Of a stretch of DNA of 64,000 nucleotides, positions 32,806 through 41,365 are shown one piece after another. The stretch is from GCA-2693325 sp036343635 (GTDB taxonomy: Bacteria; Latescibacterota; UBA2968; UBA8231). The position numbers were made by a program, and so were the translations under genes. Where the stretch lies: the NCBI GenBank assembly GCA_036343635.1, contig JAYYVF010000086.1:1-64000 (forward strand), written 5' to 3'. The notes beneath the pieces were generated by a model that saw only the letters and a program-made list of their open reading frames with translations, did no database searches and had not been told where the DNA came from. Within the stretch, counting starts at the first letter, position 1. Each line of letters opens with the position of its first letter.

Positions 32806-34137
32806 TCATTTAGATCGAGGTTCCCAACAATCTTCCAACTTACGATGCGTAAATTTTTTCGTTCCCTTCCCTTCATAGGATTCTACTATGTGTCCGTTTC
32901 CCTCAACTACATATTTATGAATAGTCAGACCCTCTAATCCTACGGGACCACGACTATGCAATCTATTGGTACTTATCCCAACTTCAGCGCCCAATCCATA
33001 TCGAAAACCATCAGCAAAACGAGTAGAGGCATTATGCATCACCGTCGCAGAATCAACCTCACGCAAAAAAGTTTTTGAGTTCTTTATATTTTCCGTTACT
33101 ATGCTATCTGTATGATGACTCCCATAACGATTGATGTGCGCTATAGCCTCTTTACAATTATCTACGACACGGATTGACAAAACGTAATCCAAATATTCAG
33201 TGATCCAGTCTTCGTCGTTGGCCAATACAAGCCGATCCGGATATAGGGCAAAAGCTCTTTCATCAGCACGTAATTCAACATTCTTTTCCTCAAGAGCATC
33301 CACTACTCTGAGTAAAAGACGCTCTACAATGTCACTATGTATTAACAGCGTCTCAGCAGCATTACAGACCGAAACATATTGAGTTTTCGAATCAACAATG
33401 ATACGCAGAGCTTTATCTAAATCAGCGTCAACATCGATATAGACATGACAGATACCATCAGCATGTCCCATAACCGGTATCTGTGTGTTTCGCATGATAT
33501 ACTGAACTAATTCGTTGCCTCCTCGAGGTATAATTAAATCTATGCTCTCATGTTCATCTAAAAGAGAATTAACCTCTTGGCGCTCAGTCAATAGCACCAA
33601 CCAACCCGGAGGTATTTCTTTTATCTTCGAGGTTGCCTCAGTTATAATCTCCGCTAATATTTTGTTTGTATGCTCAGCTTCACGCCCCCCTTTTAGAACA
33701 ATGGCATTCCCAGATTTTAGACACAAACAGGCTATCTGAACAAGTGCATCTGGCCTCGATTCAAAAATCACACCAATTACACCTATGGGTACACTCACTC
33801 GAAAAAGATTCAACCCTTCATCCAACTCTGTAGCCATAGAGGTATTTTCGAGTGGTTCAGGTTGAGCCACAATACTATGAATCATAGAAATCACAGAGTC
33901 CAATTTATTGCCACTAATATCAAGTCTATTAAGTAATGGTGTCGACAATTCGCCAGTTTCTACCAATTCCCTTGCAACAGCCATATCAAGCTCATTGGCA
34001 GCTAAAATACTGGGCCGACGCTCTTCCATGGCAAGAGATACTGCTTCAAGCGCCTTCCCACGGCTTTCACTTGGAGAAGCAGCTAAAATACGCGCTGCCT
34101 GGCGGGCTTTATCTGCTCGTTCCCTAACACTATTCAT
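32806..34137 (-). CDS. proA: Glutamate-5-semialdehyde dehydrogenase (gamma-glutamyl phosphate reductase) ProA
   Basis: The 443-residue aldehyde-dehydrogenase-fold enzyme shows ProA signatures: 'VPIGVIGVIFESRPDALVQIACLCLKSGNAIVLKGGREA', 'IPRGGNELVQYI', 'PVMGHADGICHVYID', the catalytic Cys in 'YVSVCNAAETLLIH', and 'TDSIVTEN', 'HNASTRFADGFRYGLGAEVGISTNRLHSRGPVGLEGLTIHKYVV'. It reduces gamma-glutamyl phosphate to glutamate semialdehyde in proline synthesis. ATG 34137 (residue 5 of the longest frame) is chosen; it and the alternative at 34149 both overlap the htpG stop. ProB is not in the window. It lies directly after htpG and was probably co-transcribed with it. Confidence 0.9.
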   Translation of the reverse strand: MNSVRERADKARQAARILAASPSESRGKALEAVSLAMEERRPSILAANELDMAVARELVETGELSTPLLNRLDISGNKLDSVISMIHSIVAQPEPLENTSMATELDEGLNLFRVSVPIGVIGVIFESRPDALVQIACLCLKSGNAIVLKGGREAEHTNKILAEIITEATSKIKEIPPGWLVLLTERQEVNSLLDEHESIDLIIPRGGNELVQYIMRNTQIPVMGHADGICHVYIDVDADLDKALRIIVDSKTQYVSVCNAAETLLIHSDIVERLLLRVVDALEEKNVELRADERAFALYPDRLVLANDEDWITEYLDYVLSIRVVDNCKEAIAHINRYGSHHTDSIVTENIKNSKTFLREVDSATVMHNASTRFADGFRYGLGAEVGISTNRLHSRGPVGLEGLTIHKYVVEGNGHIVESYEGKGTKKFTHRKLEDCWEPRSK

Positions 34138-36049
34138 TGTCAATTTCATCCAAACTGGATTCTATTGTCGTTTGCATCATTAGTTGCAGGATTCTAGTCA
34201 CTCTCTGAGGATCTTCAACTTTACCCTCACCCAACAGCACATAATCAACCAACATATGTGCCCAATCTTGCAGATCTGAGGCAGTCCTCTCCTGTTTGAA
34301 ACGCAGGGCCAAATTTTGAATAATCTGATGTCGAGGATTCACTTCTAGGACCCGTTTCGACCCTGAAAAATCCCGATCAGCCATTTTCATAAGCCGTTCC
34401 ATATTTTGACTCACACCACCTTCCGCGGTAACAAGTACACATGGACTATCACTAAGTCGTTTTGATTCTACCACATCAGAAACACGATCGCTGAGCTCTT
34501 TCTTTAAAAAAGCGATTAAATCAATTCTTTCAGCTTTCCCCTCTTCATCTGCACCTTCGATTTTAACTTCATCATCCTCCAATTCAAGATCAGCAGCATC
34601 TATTGCCTGAAGAGTTTTTTCACCGAACTTATCGAGGGAATTTACAACCCATTCATCCACTGGTTGATCTAACAGTAAAACTTCCAAGCCACGTTTCCGA
34701 AAAGTCTCCAAGAGTGGACTCTGCGAAATCGCACGGTGATCTTCTCCTGTCAGGTAGTATATATGCTCTTGGTCACTCTGCATTCGGTCTACATATGTCT
34801 GAAGCGACACTAATGAACCTTCATCTTCTTCGAGAGAAGATCGATAACGCAATAGACCGGCTATTTGATCTTTGTTTTCAAAGTCCATGGCTATGCCTTC
34901 CTTCAAGACTGTTCCATACGCATGCCAGAAAATCAAATATTTTTCATCATCCTTTTTCGCCAAAGTTTCAATCATAGTCAGTACACGTCTTACTAATGTC
35001 GACCGAATCTTGGCAATCACCGGGTTCTTCTGAAGTACTTCACGCGACACATTTAATGGTAAATCATCACAATCAACTACTCCCCTCACAAAGCGAAGAT
35101 AGATCGGCAATAACTCTTCACAGTCATCCTGAATAAATACACGTTTGACATGAAGATTCAACGATATTTTGGGTTCGGGGCCGTACAGCATTCGTTCGGG
35201 AGAAGATTTGGGAATATATAGCAATCCGAAAAATTGTATCGGCACATCAACCGCAATGTGTTCCCTCATAAGTGGAGATTCATTGTCTCCCGTCAAATGG
35301 GTGAAAAATTCATCATATTGGTCAGCAGTTATCTCATTCCGGGGTCTAGTCCATAGAGCCGAAGTGTTGTTTGCCTGTTTACCTCCAACCTTGATAGGGT
35401 AGGACACATAATCAGAATGGCGCCGAACAATATTTTCTAATCTATGTACGTCTAAAAATTCCTCGCAGTCACTTCGAACGTAAATTTTTATTTCTGTACC
35501 ACGCGTCGCCAAATCTGCATCGGCTAGCGTATATGAACCATCGCCTGTCGAATCCCATGAGACTGATTTTGCATCCACCTCTGCAGATCTCGTCGTCACG
35601 ACAACACGATCTGCCACCATAAATACAGAATAAAATCCCACGCCAAACTGACCAATTAACTTTAGCTGTTGTTCTTTTTCAGATTCACTAGCTTCACTAA
35701 GATTCTTGATAAAATCAGCTGAACCTGAATGGGCTATGGTTCCGATATTATCATTTACTTCATCGCGAGTCATCCCAATACCTGTATCACGAATAGTCAA
35801 CGTCTTATTTTCCGAAGAAACATCTATTGAGATTTCTAAATCCGCTTCTGCATCTAAAATGTTTTTGTCAACAAGTGCGCGATGGTGAACTTTACCTAAT
35901 GCATCAGATGCATTTGATATCAATTCGCGCAAAAACACATCTTTATCTGTATATAGCGAATGAATAAGCAATTGCAGTAGTTGTTGTACTTCCGTCTGAA
36001 AAGCCCGCTCTTCCACACCGTTGTTTTCTTTTTCAGCCTCAGCAGACAT
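34130..36049 (-). CDS. htpG: Molecular chaperone HtpG (Hsp90)
   Basis: A 639-residue Hsp90. The N-terminal ATPase has 'FLRELISNASDALGK' (the expected 'DALDK' Asp is Gly here), 'IRDTGIGM' near residue 95 and 'GQFGVGFYSVFMVADRV' (about 140). The middle domain has 'LPLNVSREVLQ' and its catalytic Arg. The C-terminal dimerisation part is shorter than eukaryotic Hsp90 and lacks MEEVD, as is usual in bacteria. GAGGAG lies 9 bases upstream of the ATG. It is cytosolic, heat-linked, and here shares a transcript with proA. Confidence 0.93.
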   Translation of the reverse strand: MSAEAEKENNGVEERAFQTEVQQLLQLLIHSLYTDKDVFLRELISNASDALGKVHHRALVDKNILDAEADLEISIDVSSENKTLTIRDTGIGMTRDEVNDNIGTIAHSGSADFIKNLSEASESEKEQQLKLIGQFGVGFYSVFMVADRVVVTTRSAEVDAKSVSWDSTGDGSYTLADADLATRGTEIKIYVRSDCEEFLDVHRLENIVRRHSDYVSYPIKVGGKQANNTSALWTRPRNEITADQYDEFFTHLTGDNESPLMREHIAVDVPIQFFGLLYIPKSSPERMLYGPEPKISLNLHVKRVFIQDDCEELLPIYLRFVRGVVDCDDLPLNVSREVLQKNPVIAKIRSTLVRRVLTMIETLAKKDDEKYLIFWHAYGTVLKEGIAMDFENKDQIAGLLRYRSSLEEDEGSLVSLQTYVDRMQSDQEHIYYLTGEDHRAISQSPLLETFRKRGLEVLLLDQPVDEWVVNSLDKFGEKTLQAIDAADLELEDDEVKIEGADEEGKAERIDLIAFLKKELSDRVSDVVESKRLSDSPCVLVTAEGGVSQNMERLMKMADRDFSGSKRVLEVNPRHQIIQNLALRFKQERTASDLQDWAHMLVDYVLLGEGKVEDPQRVTRILQLMMQTTIESSLDEIDNE

Positions 36050-36221
36050 TCTAATAAACTCCTCACTAATCAGGTTCGACGACTATCGGGATAAATGATT
36101 TTGATGAGCTTGAAAATGTAAGAAACCCTCCACCGTTGGCAAGACGCCCCAGAAATACCTACCTTGAACTAAAATTGGATATGTAGCACGCTCCTCAATC
36201 GATCAAAGTTGAGAAACAGAC

Positions 36222-37469
36222 ATGTACGATTACGACCTAATCGTTGTCGGTGGAGGCCCTGCCGGTTCAATTGCTACACTATACGCGGCAAGAAACGGTT
36301 TAAAAACTCTCATCGTTGATCAGGCGCACTTCCCCCGAGATAAGATATGCGGCGATGCCATTTCTGGAAAAAGTGTAGCTGTACTACAAGAATTGGGGCT
36401 ACTCGAACAAATACGCCAATTACCTGGGACCTCGATAAAAAAAATCCTCTTTGGCAGTCCAGACTATTCTTCCGTTAGCGTGCCTCTAAAATCCTACCCA
36501 CTACACGATCGACTTACTGGACAGATTTTACCCATGGAAGGTTTCGTCATACGTCGCGCCGTATTTGACGATTTCCTATTTCAACAAGCTAAATCGAACT
36601 GCGCCTCATGTATTGAGAGATTTACGGTAACAGATTTACTTTGGAACGATAAAACTGTTACCGGCATATCTGGCCACGATTCTTCTGGCCAACACAGAAA
36701 TTTCTCTGCACCCGTCGTACTTGGATGCGATGGATATAAATCCGTTGTAGCAAGAAAAACCGGCCTCTATCATTATGATAAAAAACATACTATGATAGGC
36801 CTTAGACAGTATTGGTCAGGGGTCTCCATCCTTAAAAATGAAATAGAGCTTCATTTTATCAACGAGGTTCGCCACGGCTACTTTTGGATATTCCCCATCA
36901 ATGATCAAATAGCCAATATTGGAATTGGCATGAGCCATGGCCAGTCACGATCCCACAAGACTTCACCTAAACAGATATTAGAAAATGTCATTAATAGTTC
37001 AGCATTCCGTTCCCGTTTTTCTAGTGCACACCCTATAGAGCGCCCAGTGGGTTGGAATTTGCCCGTCGGGTCAAAGCGTCGAACTATTTACGGGAATGGC
37101 TTCCTGCTACTGGGAGATGCTGCCGGGTTAATTGACCCATTTACCGGAGAGGGTATTGGAAATGCCTTATATTCAGCTCGGACAGCCATAGAAACAATTG
37201 AAACCGCACACAATTCGGGTGAATATTCAGCCACTCTCTTACGGAATTACGAAAAACGTCTATGGGAAATACTTGGCAATGAACTTCGAGTCAGCACTAA
37301 TCTGTACAAATTAGGGCGTTGGAAACAGTGGACAAATTTTATTGTTAATACTGCTGCAAGAAACAAAAACATTAGCGATTTATTGTGTGGTATGATGGCT
37401 AATTCCGTTCCTCGCAGAAACATAATCAACCCTTTTTTCTATTTAACCCAGCTTTTTAAAAAAGGCTAA
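36222..37469 (+). CDS. Geranylgeranyl reductase-type FAD-dependent oxidoreductase
   Basis: The 415-residue flavoprotein has the FAD motif 'DLIVVGGGPAGSIATLYAARNG' at the N-terminus. The family signature 'FPRDKICGDAISGKSVAVL' (about 41-60) follows, and the second FAD motif is 'GFLLLGDAAGLIDPFTGEGIGNALYSA' (about 290). Related proteins saturate polyprenyl chains (archaeal lipids, chlorophyll, menaquinone) or oxidise aromatic groups. With a polyprenyl diphosphate synthase 18 kb away the substrate could be a quinone side chain. It is alone, between divergent htpG and convergent SDR genes. GAGAAAC precedes the start. Confidence 0.82.
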   Translation: MYDYDLIVVGGGPAGSIATLYAARNGLKTLIVDQAHFPRDKICGDAISGKSVAVLQELGLLEQIRQLPGTSIKKILFGSPDYSSVSVPLKSYPLHDRLTGQILPMEGFVIRRAVFDDFLFQQAKSNCASCIERFTVTDLLWNDKTVTGISGHDSSGQHRNFSAPVVLGCDGYKSVVARKTGLYHYDKKHTMIGLRQYWSGVSILKNEIELHFINEVRHGYFWIFPINDQIANIGIGMSHGQSRSHKTSPKQILENVINSSAFRSRFSSAHPIERPVGWNLPVGSKRRTIYGNGFLLLGDAAGLIDPFTGEGIGNALYSARTAIETIETAHNSGEYSATLLRNYEKRLWEILGNELRVSTNLYKLGRWKQWTNFIVNTAARNKNISDLLCGMMANSVPRRNIINPFFYLTQLFKKG

Positions 37470-37510
37470 TAGCGTCTGCTCGGACCCCGAAACACAATCT
37501 ATACTTGCCG

Positions 37511-38317
37511 TTATATGGTTTTTGACAGAAACCCGCCATCAACACGTAAGTCTGTTCCCGTTACAAATCCACTCGCTGCAGAAGAAGAAAGAAATACTGT
37601 AGCACCTACCAACTCATTCGCTTCGCCAAAACGATTTAAGGGTGTGTGATCTAAAATCTGCTGTGCTCGTGGTGTTGGAGTCCCATCTTCACCGAAGAGG
37701 AGGCTTCGATTCTGCTCGGCTGGGAAAAATCCTGGAGTAATTGAGTTTACCCTAACGCCATTCGAAGCCCATTCTCTAGCTAGGAATTGCGAAAAATTAA
37801 CCACCGCCGCCTTTGCTGCAGAATAGGCAACCACACGAGATAACGGTATATGCCCAGCAATTGAGGCAATATTAACGATACTGCCAGTGCCTCTTTCAAC
37901 CATTAAACGACCAAAAACCTGACAAGGCAACAAAGCTCCACCTACCAAATTGAGATCAAAAGCCTCTGACCAATCGTCTAATGCAATATCTTCTACACGC
38001 AAACCATCTGCAACGGTTGCCTTCGGTCGATTGCCTCCTGCAGCATTGATTAAAACATCGACATTGCCAAATTGCTTTTGCAAAGTATCCTGAGCGCACT
38101 TAAGCGAATCGATATCCAAGGCATTGCATTTTACAAAACCAGCTGTTCCACCTGCTTCGACAATATTCGAACAAGCATTCAATCCCCGATCCTGATTACG
38201 TCCCAATATACCAACAATAGCGCCATGTCCCGCCAGGCCCTTTGCAATAGCCCCCCCCAGTACGCCCGTCCCACCAATAACAGCAACAACAACATTACTC
38301 AAATCAAAGAAATTCAT
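37511..38317 (-). CDS. Short-chain dehydrogenase, similar to SDR-type D-mannonate oxidoreductase
   Basis: The 268-residue classical SDR has the NAD(P) motif 'AVIGGTGVLGGAIAKGLA', 'LINAAGGN', Ser in 'NIASIAG' and the YSAAK active site ('VVAYSAAKAAVVNF'). The stretch 'SITPGFFPAEQNRSLLF...TPRAQQILDHTPLNRFGEANEL' resembles SDR-type fructuronate reductases that handle D-mannonate in uronate catabolism. It could also serve as the dehydrogenase missing from the 7-13 kb cluster. GGGG lies about 8 bases upstream of the ATG. It follows the DUF445 gene by two bases. Confidence 0.82.
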   Translation of the reverse strand: MNFFDLSNVVVAVIGGTGVLGGAIAKGLAGHGAIVGILGRNQDRGLNACSNIVEAGGTAGFVKCNALDIDSLKCAQDTLQKQFGNVDVLINAAGGNRPKATVADGLRVEDIALDDWSEAFDLNLVGGALLPCQVFGRLMVERGTGSIVNIASIAGHIPLSRVVAYSAAKAAVVNFSQFLAREWASNGVRVNSITPGFFPAEQNRSLLFGEDGTPTPRAQQILDHTPLNRFGEANELVGATVFLSSSAASGFVTGTDLRVDGGFLSKTI

Positions 38318-38319
38318 TT

Positions 38320-39045
38320 TTATAACCCCAAAGCCTTCGATAAAATACCAATCATTGAACCAAAAACGTTACCCCATACCACCAACCATCCCAAATGCTG
38401 ACGAATCACTTTCTCCATCATTTCTTTAACACGTTCAGGAGTTAACTCCTTTAATTTTTCTATAAGAAGCTCGTCTACATTATCTCTAAGAGAATCAACA
38501 TCGACCACCGAATTCCCAAATTCAGAAGCTAACAGAGGGGCGGCTTGTTCCCCCACACCAGAAATAAACTGCATAACAATAGGTTTAATAACTTTAGGTC
38601 CAACCATCTTCAACATTAATCCGTGTGGACCTTTCATTAATTCATCAATCTCAGAGTCAACAATATTTTCTACGGCTTCCGACCCAAGCAAATTCCTTAC
38701 TTTGACAGCAATATCTGGACTCGTCAACTTTGCATTTAATTGCGAATCGAAAAAATGTTCGAGATGCTCTTGATCGAAAAAATAATGCATAATAGCATCT
38801 TTTACCGCTTGCCTAATTTCACGAAAACGGTTAGGGATTACTGCAGACCCATAGAGAAATGGAACGCGGTCGAACAACATTTTTACCGCCAACCAATTGG
38901 TAAAACCACCGGCAAAGCCGAACAAACCAGCCGCGAGTAACCATTCTGCATAAGCTATCTCAGGCGTCCCAATTATACCCAAGATCAGCATAAAAAATGT
39001 AATAGTGTTACTTACTCGGCCCTTTTCAACAATAATTTTTCTCAT
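38320..39045 (-). CDS. DUF445 family membrane protein
   Basis: The 241-residue protein begins with two hydrophobic segments (about 12-50) containing 'GFAGGFTNWLAVKMLFDRVPFLYGSAVIPNRFREIRQAVKDAI', which matches DUF445 proteins. A long soluble helical region follows, then a C-terminal hydrophobic stretch 'HLGWLVVWGNVFGSMIGILSKAL'. The function is unknown. DUF445 proteins are widely distributed inner-membrane proteins with no assigned activity. It is placed two bases upstream of the SDR gene and 43 bases downstream of ddl. Confidence 0.8.
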   Translation of the reverse strand: MRKIIVEKGRVSNTITFFMLILGIIGTPEIAYAEWLLAAGLFGFAGGFTNWLAVKMLFDRVPFLYGSAVIPNRFREIRQAVKDAIMHYFFDQEHLEHFFDSQLNAKLTSPDIAVKVRNLLGSEAVENIVDSEIDELMKGPHGLMLKMVGPKVIKPIVMQFISGVGEQAAPLLASEFGNSVVDVDSLRDNVDELLIEKLKELTPERVKEMMEKVIRQHLGWLVVWGNVFGSMIGILSKALGL

Positions 39046-39088
39046 AACTCAATATCCAAACCAATATTTATTAGATTAGTTTACAGAT

Positions 39089-40177
39089 TCACAAATTTAT
39101 TTGATTCATTCGCTTGTCGTTGTGTCGTTCGATGGCCAAATCAATTAAACGGTCAATCAGCCTCGAATAAGTAACACCACTCTTTTCCCAGAGGAGTGGA
39201 TACATACTCACAGGGGTAAAACCTGGCATTGTGTTTATTTCATTTAAATAAATTCCATTCCCATCAGGTTGGACAAAAAAATCCACTCGAGAAAGACCAC
39301 TTCCATTCACAGCATAAAAAGCTCGAATTGCCAACTTCCGCAATTCATCAGATGTTTGATTGTCAATCCTTGCAGGTATATGCAGCTTTGTCGAGTTATC
39401 CAAATATTTTGCTTCATAATCATAAACGTTGCCTATCAATTCAATTTCACCCGCAACAGACGCTTCAGGAGAATCATTCCCCAGTATCGCAACCTCTACT
39501 TCCAGAAAACTTTCTGCAGATTTCTCAATAATTACTCTCCGATCAAACCGCGAAGCCACATCGATTGCCGAAGTCAATTGAGACTCGTCAATAACACGGG
39601 ACACTCCAACACTTGAACCCATATTAGCTGGTTTGACAAAAACTGGAAAACCGAACTTAGACAACACTAATTCCATAATCTGAGTCTTATCAGACTGCCA
39701 ATCATTACGCGAAACCACACAATATTCCAATTGTGGCAAACCTTCCGCTTCAAAGACACTTTTCATAATGACTTTGTCCATCCCGACAGAAGACCCAGCA
39801 ACACCTGATCCCACGTACGGAATATTAGCCAATTCAAGCAATCCCTGAACGGATCCATCTTCTCCGTATGGACCATGAAGCATAGGAAAAACTACATCTA
39901 CAGGATATGCTGTACCCTCCGAACCTCGGATAAGCCCTCCGTCAATATAATCTAAGCGCAGTATTTCTTGATTTTCTATTGAAACCTGTGCTATCGATTT
40001 TAAGTCGTTTTCAGAATCAAATTTTGCCCAACATCCATCACGATCGATACCTACAAGCAACAATTCATAACGATCTAAATCGACAGATTGGATCAACGAA
40101 CGCGCAGAAATAACAGACACTTCGTGTTCAGCTGAACGTCCCCCAAACAGGACGCACAACCGTATTTTTTCTTGCAT
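39089..40177 (-). CDS. ddl: D-alanine--D-alanine ligase
   Basis: The 362-residue ATP-grasp enzyme matches DdlA-type ligases: 'VLFGGRSAEHEVSVISARSL' at the N-terminus, 'HGPYGEDGSVQGLLELANIPYVGSGV' (about 100), 'FVKPANMGSSVGVSRV' (about 180) and the C-terminal metal site 'YLNEINTMPGFTPVSMYP'. It joins two D-alanines for peptidoglycan. GGAG lies 5 bases before the ATG. The Glu in 'EHEVS' and Tyr/Ser in the omega loop are kept. It follows a 337-base noncoding spacer. Confidence 0.93.
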   Translation of the reverse strand: MQEKIRLCVLFGGRSAEHEVSVISARSLIQSVDLDRYELLLVGIDRDGCWAKFDSENDLKSIAQVSIENQEILRLDYIDGGLIRGSEGTAYPVDVVFPMLHGPYGEDGSVQGLLELANIPYVGSGVAGSSVGMDKVIMKSVFEAEGLPQLEYCVVSRNDWQSDKTQIMELVLSKFGFPVFVKPANMGSSVGVSRVIDESQLTSAIDVASRFDRRVIIEKSAESFLEVEVAILGNDSPEASVAGEIELIGNVYDYEAKYLDNSTKLHIPARIDNQTSDELRKLAIRAFYAVNGSGLSRVDFFVQPDGNGIYLNEINTMPGFTPVSMYPLLWEKSGVTYSRLIDRLIDLAIERHNDKRMNQINL

Positions 40178-40514
40178 AATTACTCCATCTCTAACGTCGG
40201 CTCGCTAATCATTTTTTCGGTCTACCAGATTGTATTGCCAATATAGCTTCCTCTAACGTCTATGTCGAGAAAACTCACCCAACAGGGTAAGTCATTCCAT
40301 TGATCGCATTTACTTCGAAAGACTTTCTCTCAGATCAAAAATATTAGAAATCAAATAATATAGAATAGATCTAAAATAATCTTACCGGCAGAAAATACTA
40401 CACTTGACCCAATCGGTTTATTACACCAAAATACCAAAGAGCAAATGTTTCATTCCGCTAAAAAATTCTTGTAGAATTAATTACAAACCGTGGGTTTTAT
40501 AAAAAGAGGTTACA
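40178..40514. other. Divergent intergenic region between ddl and the RraA-like gene
   Basis: No gene is supported. It should carry promoters for both flanking genes. A 10-base direct repeat CTCTAACGTC occurs at 40189-40198 and 40251-40260 on the ddl side. An imperfect inverted repeat, TTGTA (40469-40473) / TACAA (40482-40486), lies about 30 bases before the RraA start. TTGACC at about 40413 could be a -35 box for the plus-strand gene, but the -10 is poor. Confidence 0.45.
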
Positions 40515-41240
40515 ATGACAAGTCAGGAAATGATCAACGAACTGAAAACATACGATACCCCATCAATTACCAACGTAGTCGCCACCTATCCAGAGCACCC
40601 CCTTTGCTTGGGCCTTTATAACCCCTGGACCGAAAATTGGTATACAGATCAAAGTCTACGCTGTATGTATCCAAATCTTGGACCTACTATCGGTTATGCC
40701 GTTACCTGTACTTACGGTCTGCCTGATCCAAATTTCAATCGCCTAAGTTTCATAGATGTTCTCGAAGCACTTGACGCAATGCCCAAACCAACCATTCTGG
40801 TTTTAGAGCAAAAATTTCCTCCGGAACTTCAAGGGAAAGTTGGGTTGGCAGGTGGTAATATGACATCAGCGATGAAAGCTATCGGTTGCGTGGGTTGTAT
40901 TTCGAATGGACCTTCGAGAGATATTGATGAAATCCGCCCCATGGAATTTCAGTATTTAATTAGCGGCATTACTCCCGGACATGGTGCCCAGAACGTTCAT
41001 TCTGTAAATGTGCCTGTTTCGGTTGCAGGTATGGACGTATCACCCGGCGAGATCATACACATGGACGAAAATGGAGCCTGTAAATTCCCTGCTGACTGTT
41101 TATCTAAAGTATTGGAAAACTCAAAGGCCCTCCGACAGGAAGAAGAAAGTCGAATCGGTAAGCTACTGAAAGCCGAAACATTAACGGAGGTTAAATCAAT
41201 CCTCTCTGGCCACAACTACGCACAAAAGAACGACAAGTAA
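40515..41240 (+). CDS. RraA-like family protein (aldolase-type)
   Basis: A 241-residue RraA-fold protein. The core 'GLAGGNMTSAMKAIGCVGCISNGPSRDIDEI' (about 115-146) keeps the G-G-N-M-T turn and the Arg-Asp pair of class II pyruvate aldolases. 'VSPGEIIHMDENGACKFP' closes the fold. It is longer than the copy at 12588 and not closely similar, so it is a different enzyme. AAAGAGGT lies about 6 bases upstream of ATG. It stands alone, convergent with a sulfatase gene. A role in cleaving a 2-oxo-4-hydroxy acid is inferred from the fold only. Confidence 0.8.
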   Translation: MTSQEMINELKTYDTPSITNVVATYPEHPLCLGLYNPWTENWYTDQSLRCMYPNLGPTIGYAVTCTYGLPDPNFNRLSFIDVLEALDAMPKPTILVLEQKFPPELQGKVGLAGGNMTSAMKAIGCVGCISNGPSRDIDEIRPMEFQYLISGITPGHGAQNVHSVNVPVSVAGMDVSPGEIIHMDENGACKFPADCLSKVLENSKALRQEEESRIGKLLKAETLTEVKSILSGHNYAQKNDK

Positions 41241-41317
41241 ATATCTTGCTAAAGGAAAGATTCTACCCTTTTATAAAAACAACTTTTCTTGCTTCTATTT
41301 ATCGAAACAATAGGAAC

Positions 41318-41350
41318 TTCTCATTAACCTCAATCAGAGGTTAATGAGAA
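41318..41350. terminator. Bidirectional hairpin between convergent RraA-like and sulfatase genes
   Basis: TTCTCATTAACCTC (41318-41331), a 5-base loop and GAGGTTAATGAGAA (41337-41350) form a perfect 14-bp stem. Neither side has a strong T-run after the stem. Position midway between two convergent stops fits a shared terminator. Confidence 0.6.
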
Positions 41351-41365
41351 AAAGGCCCTGCTAAT

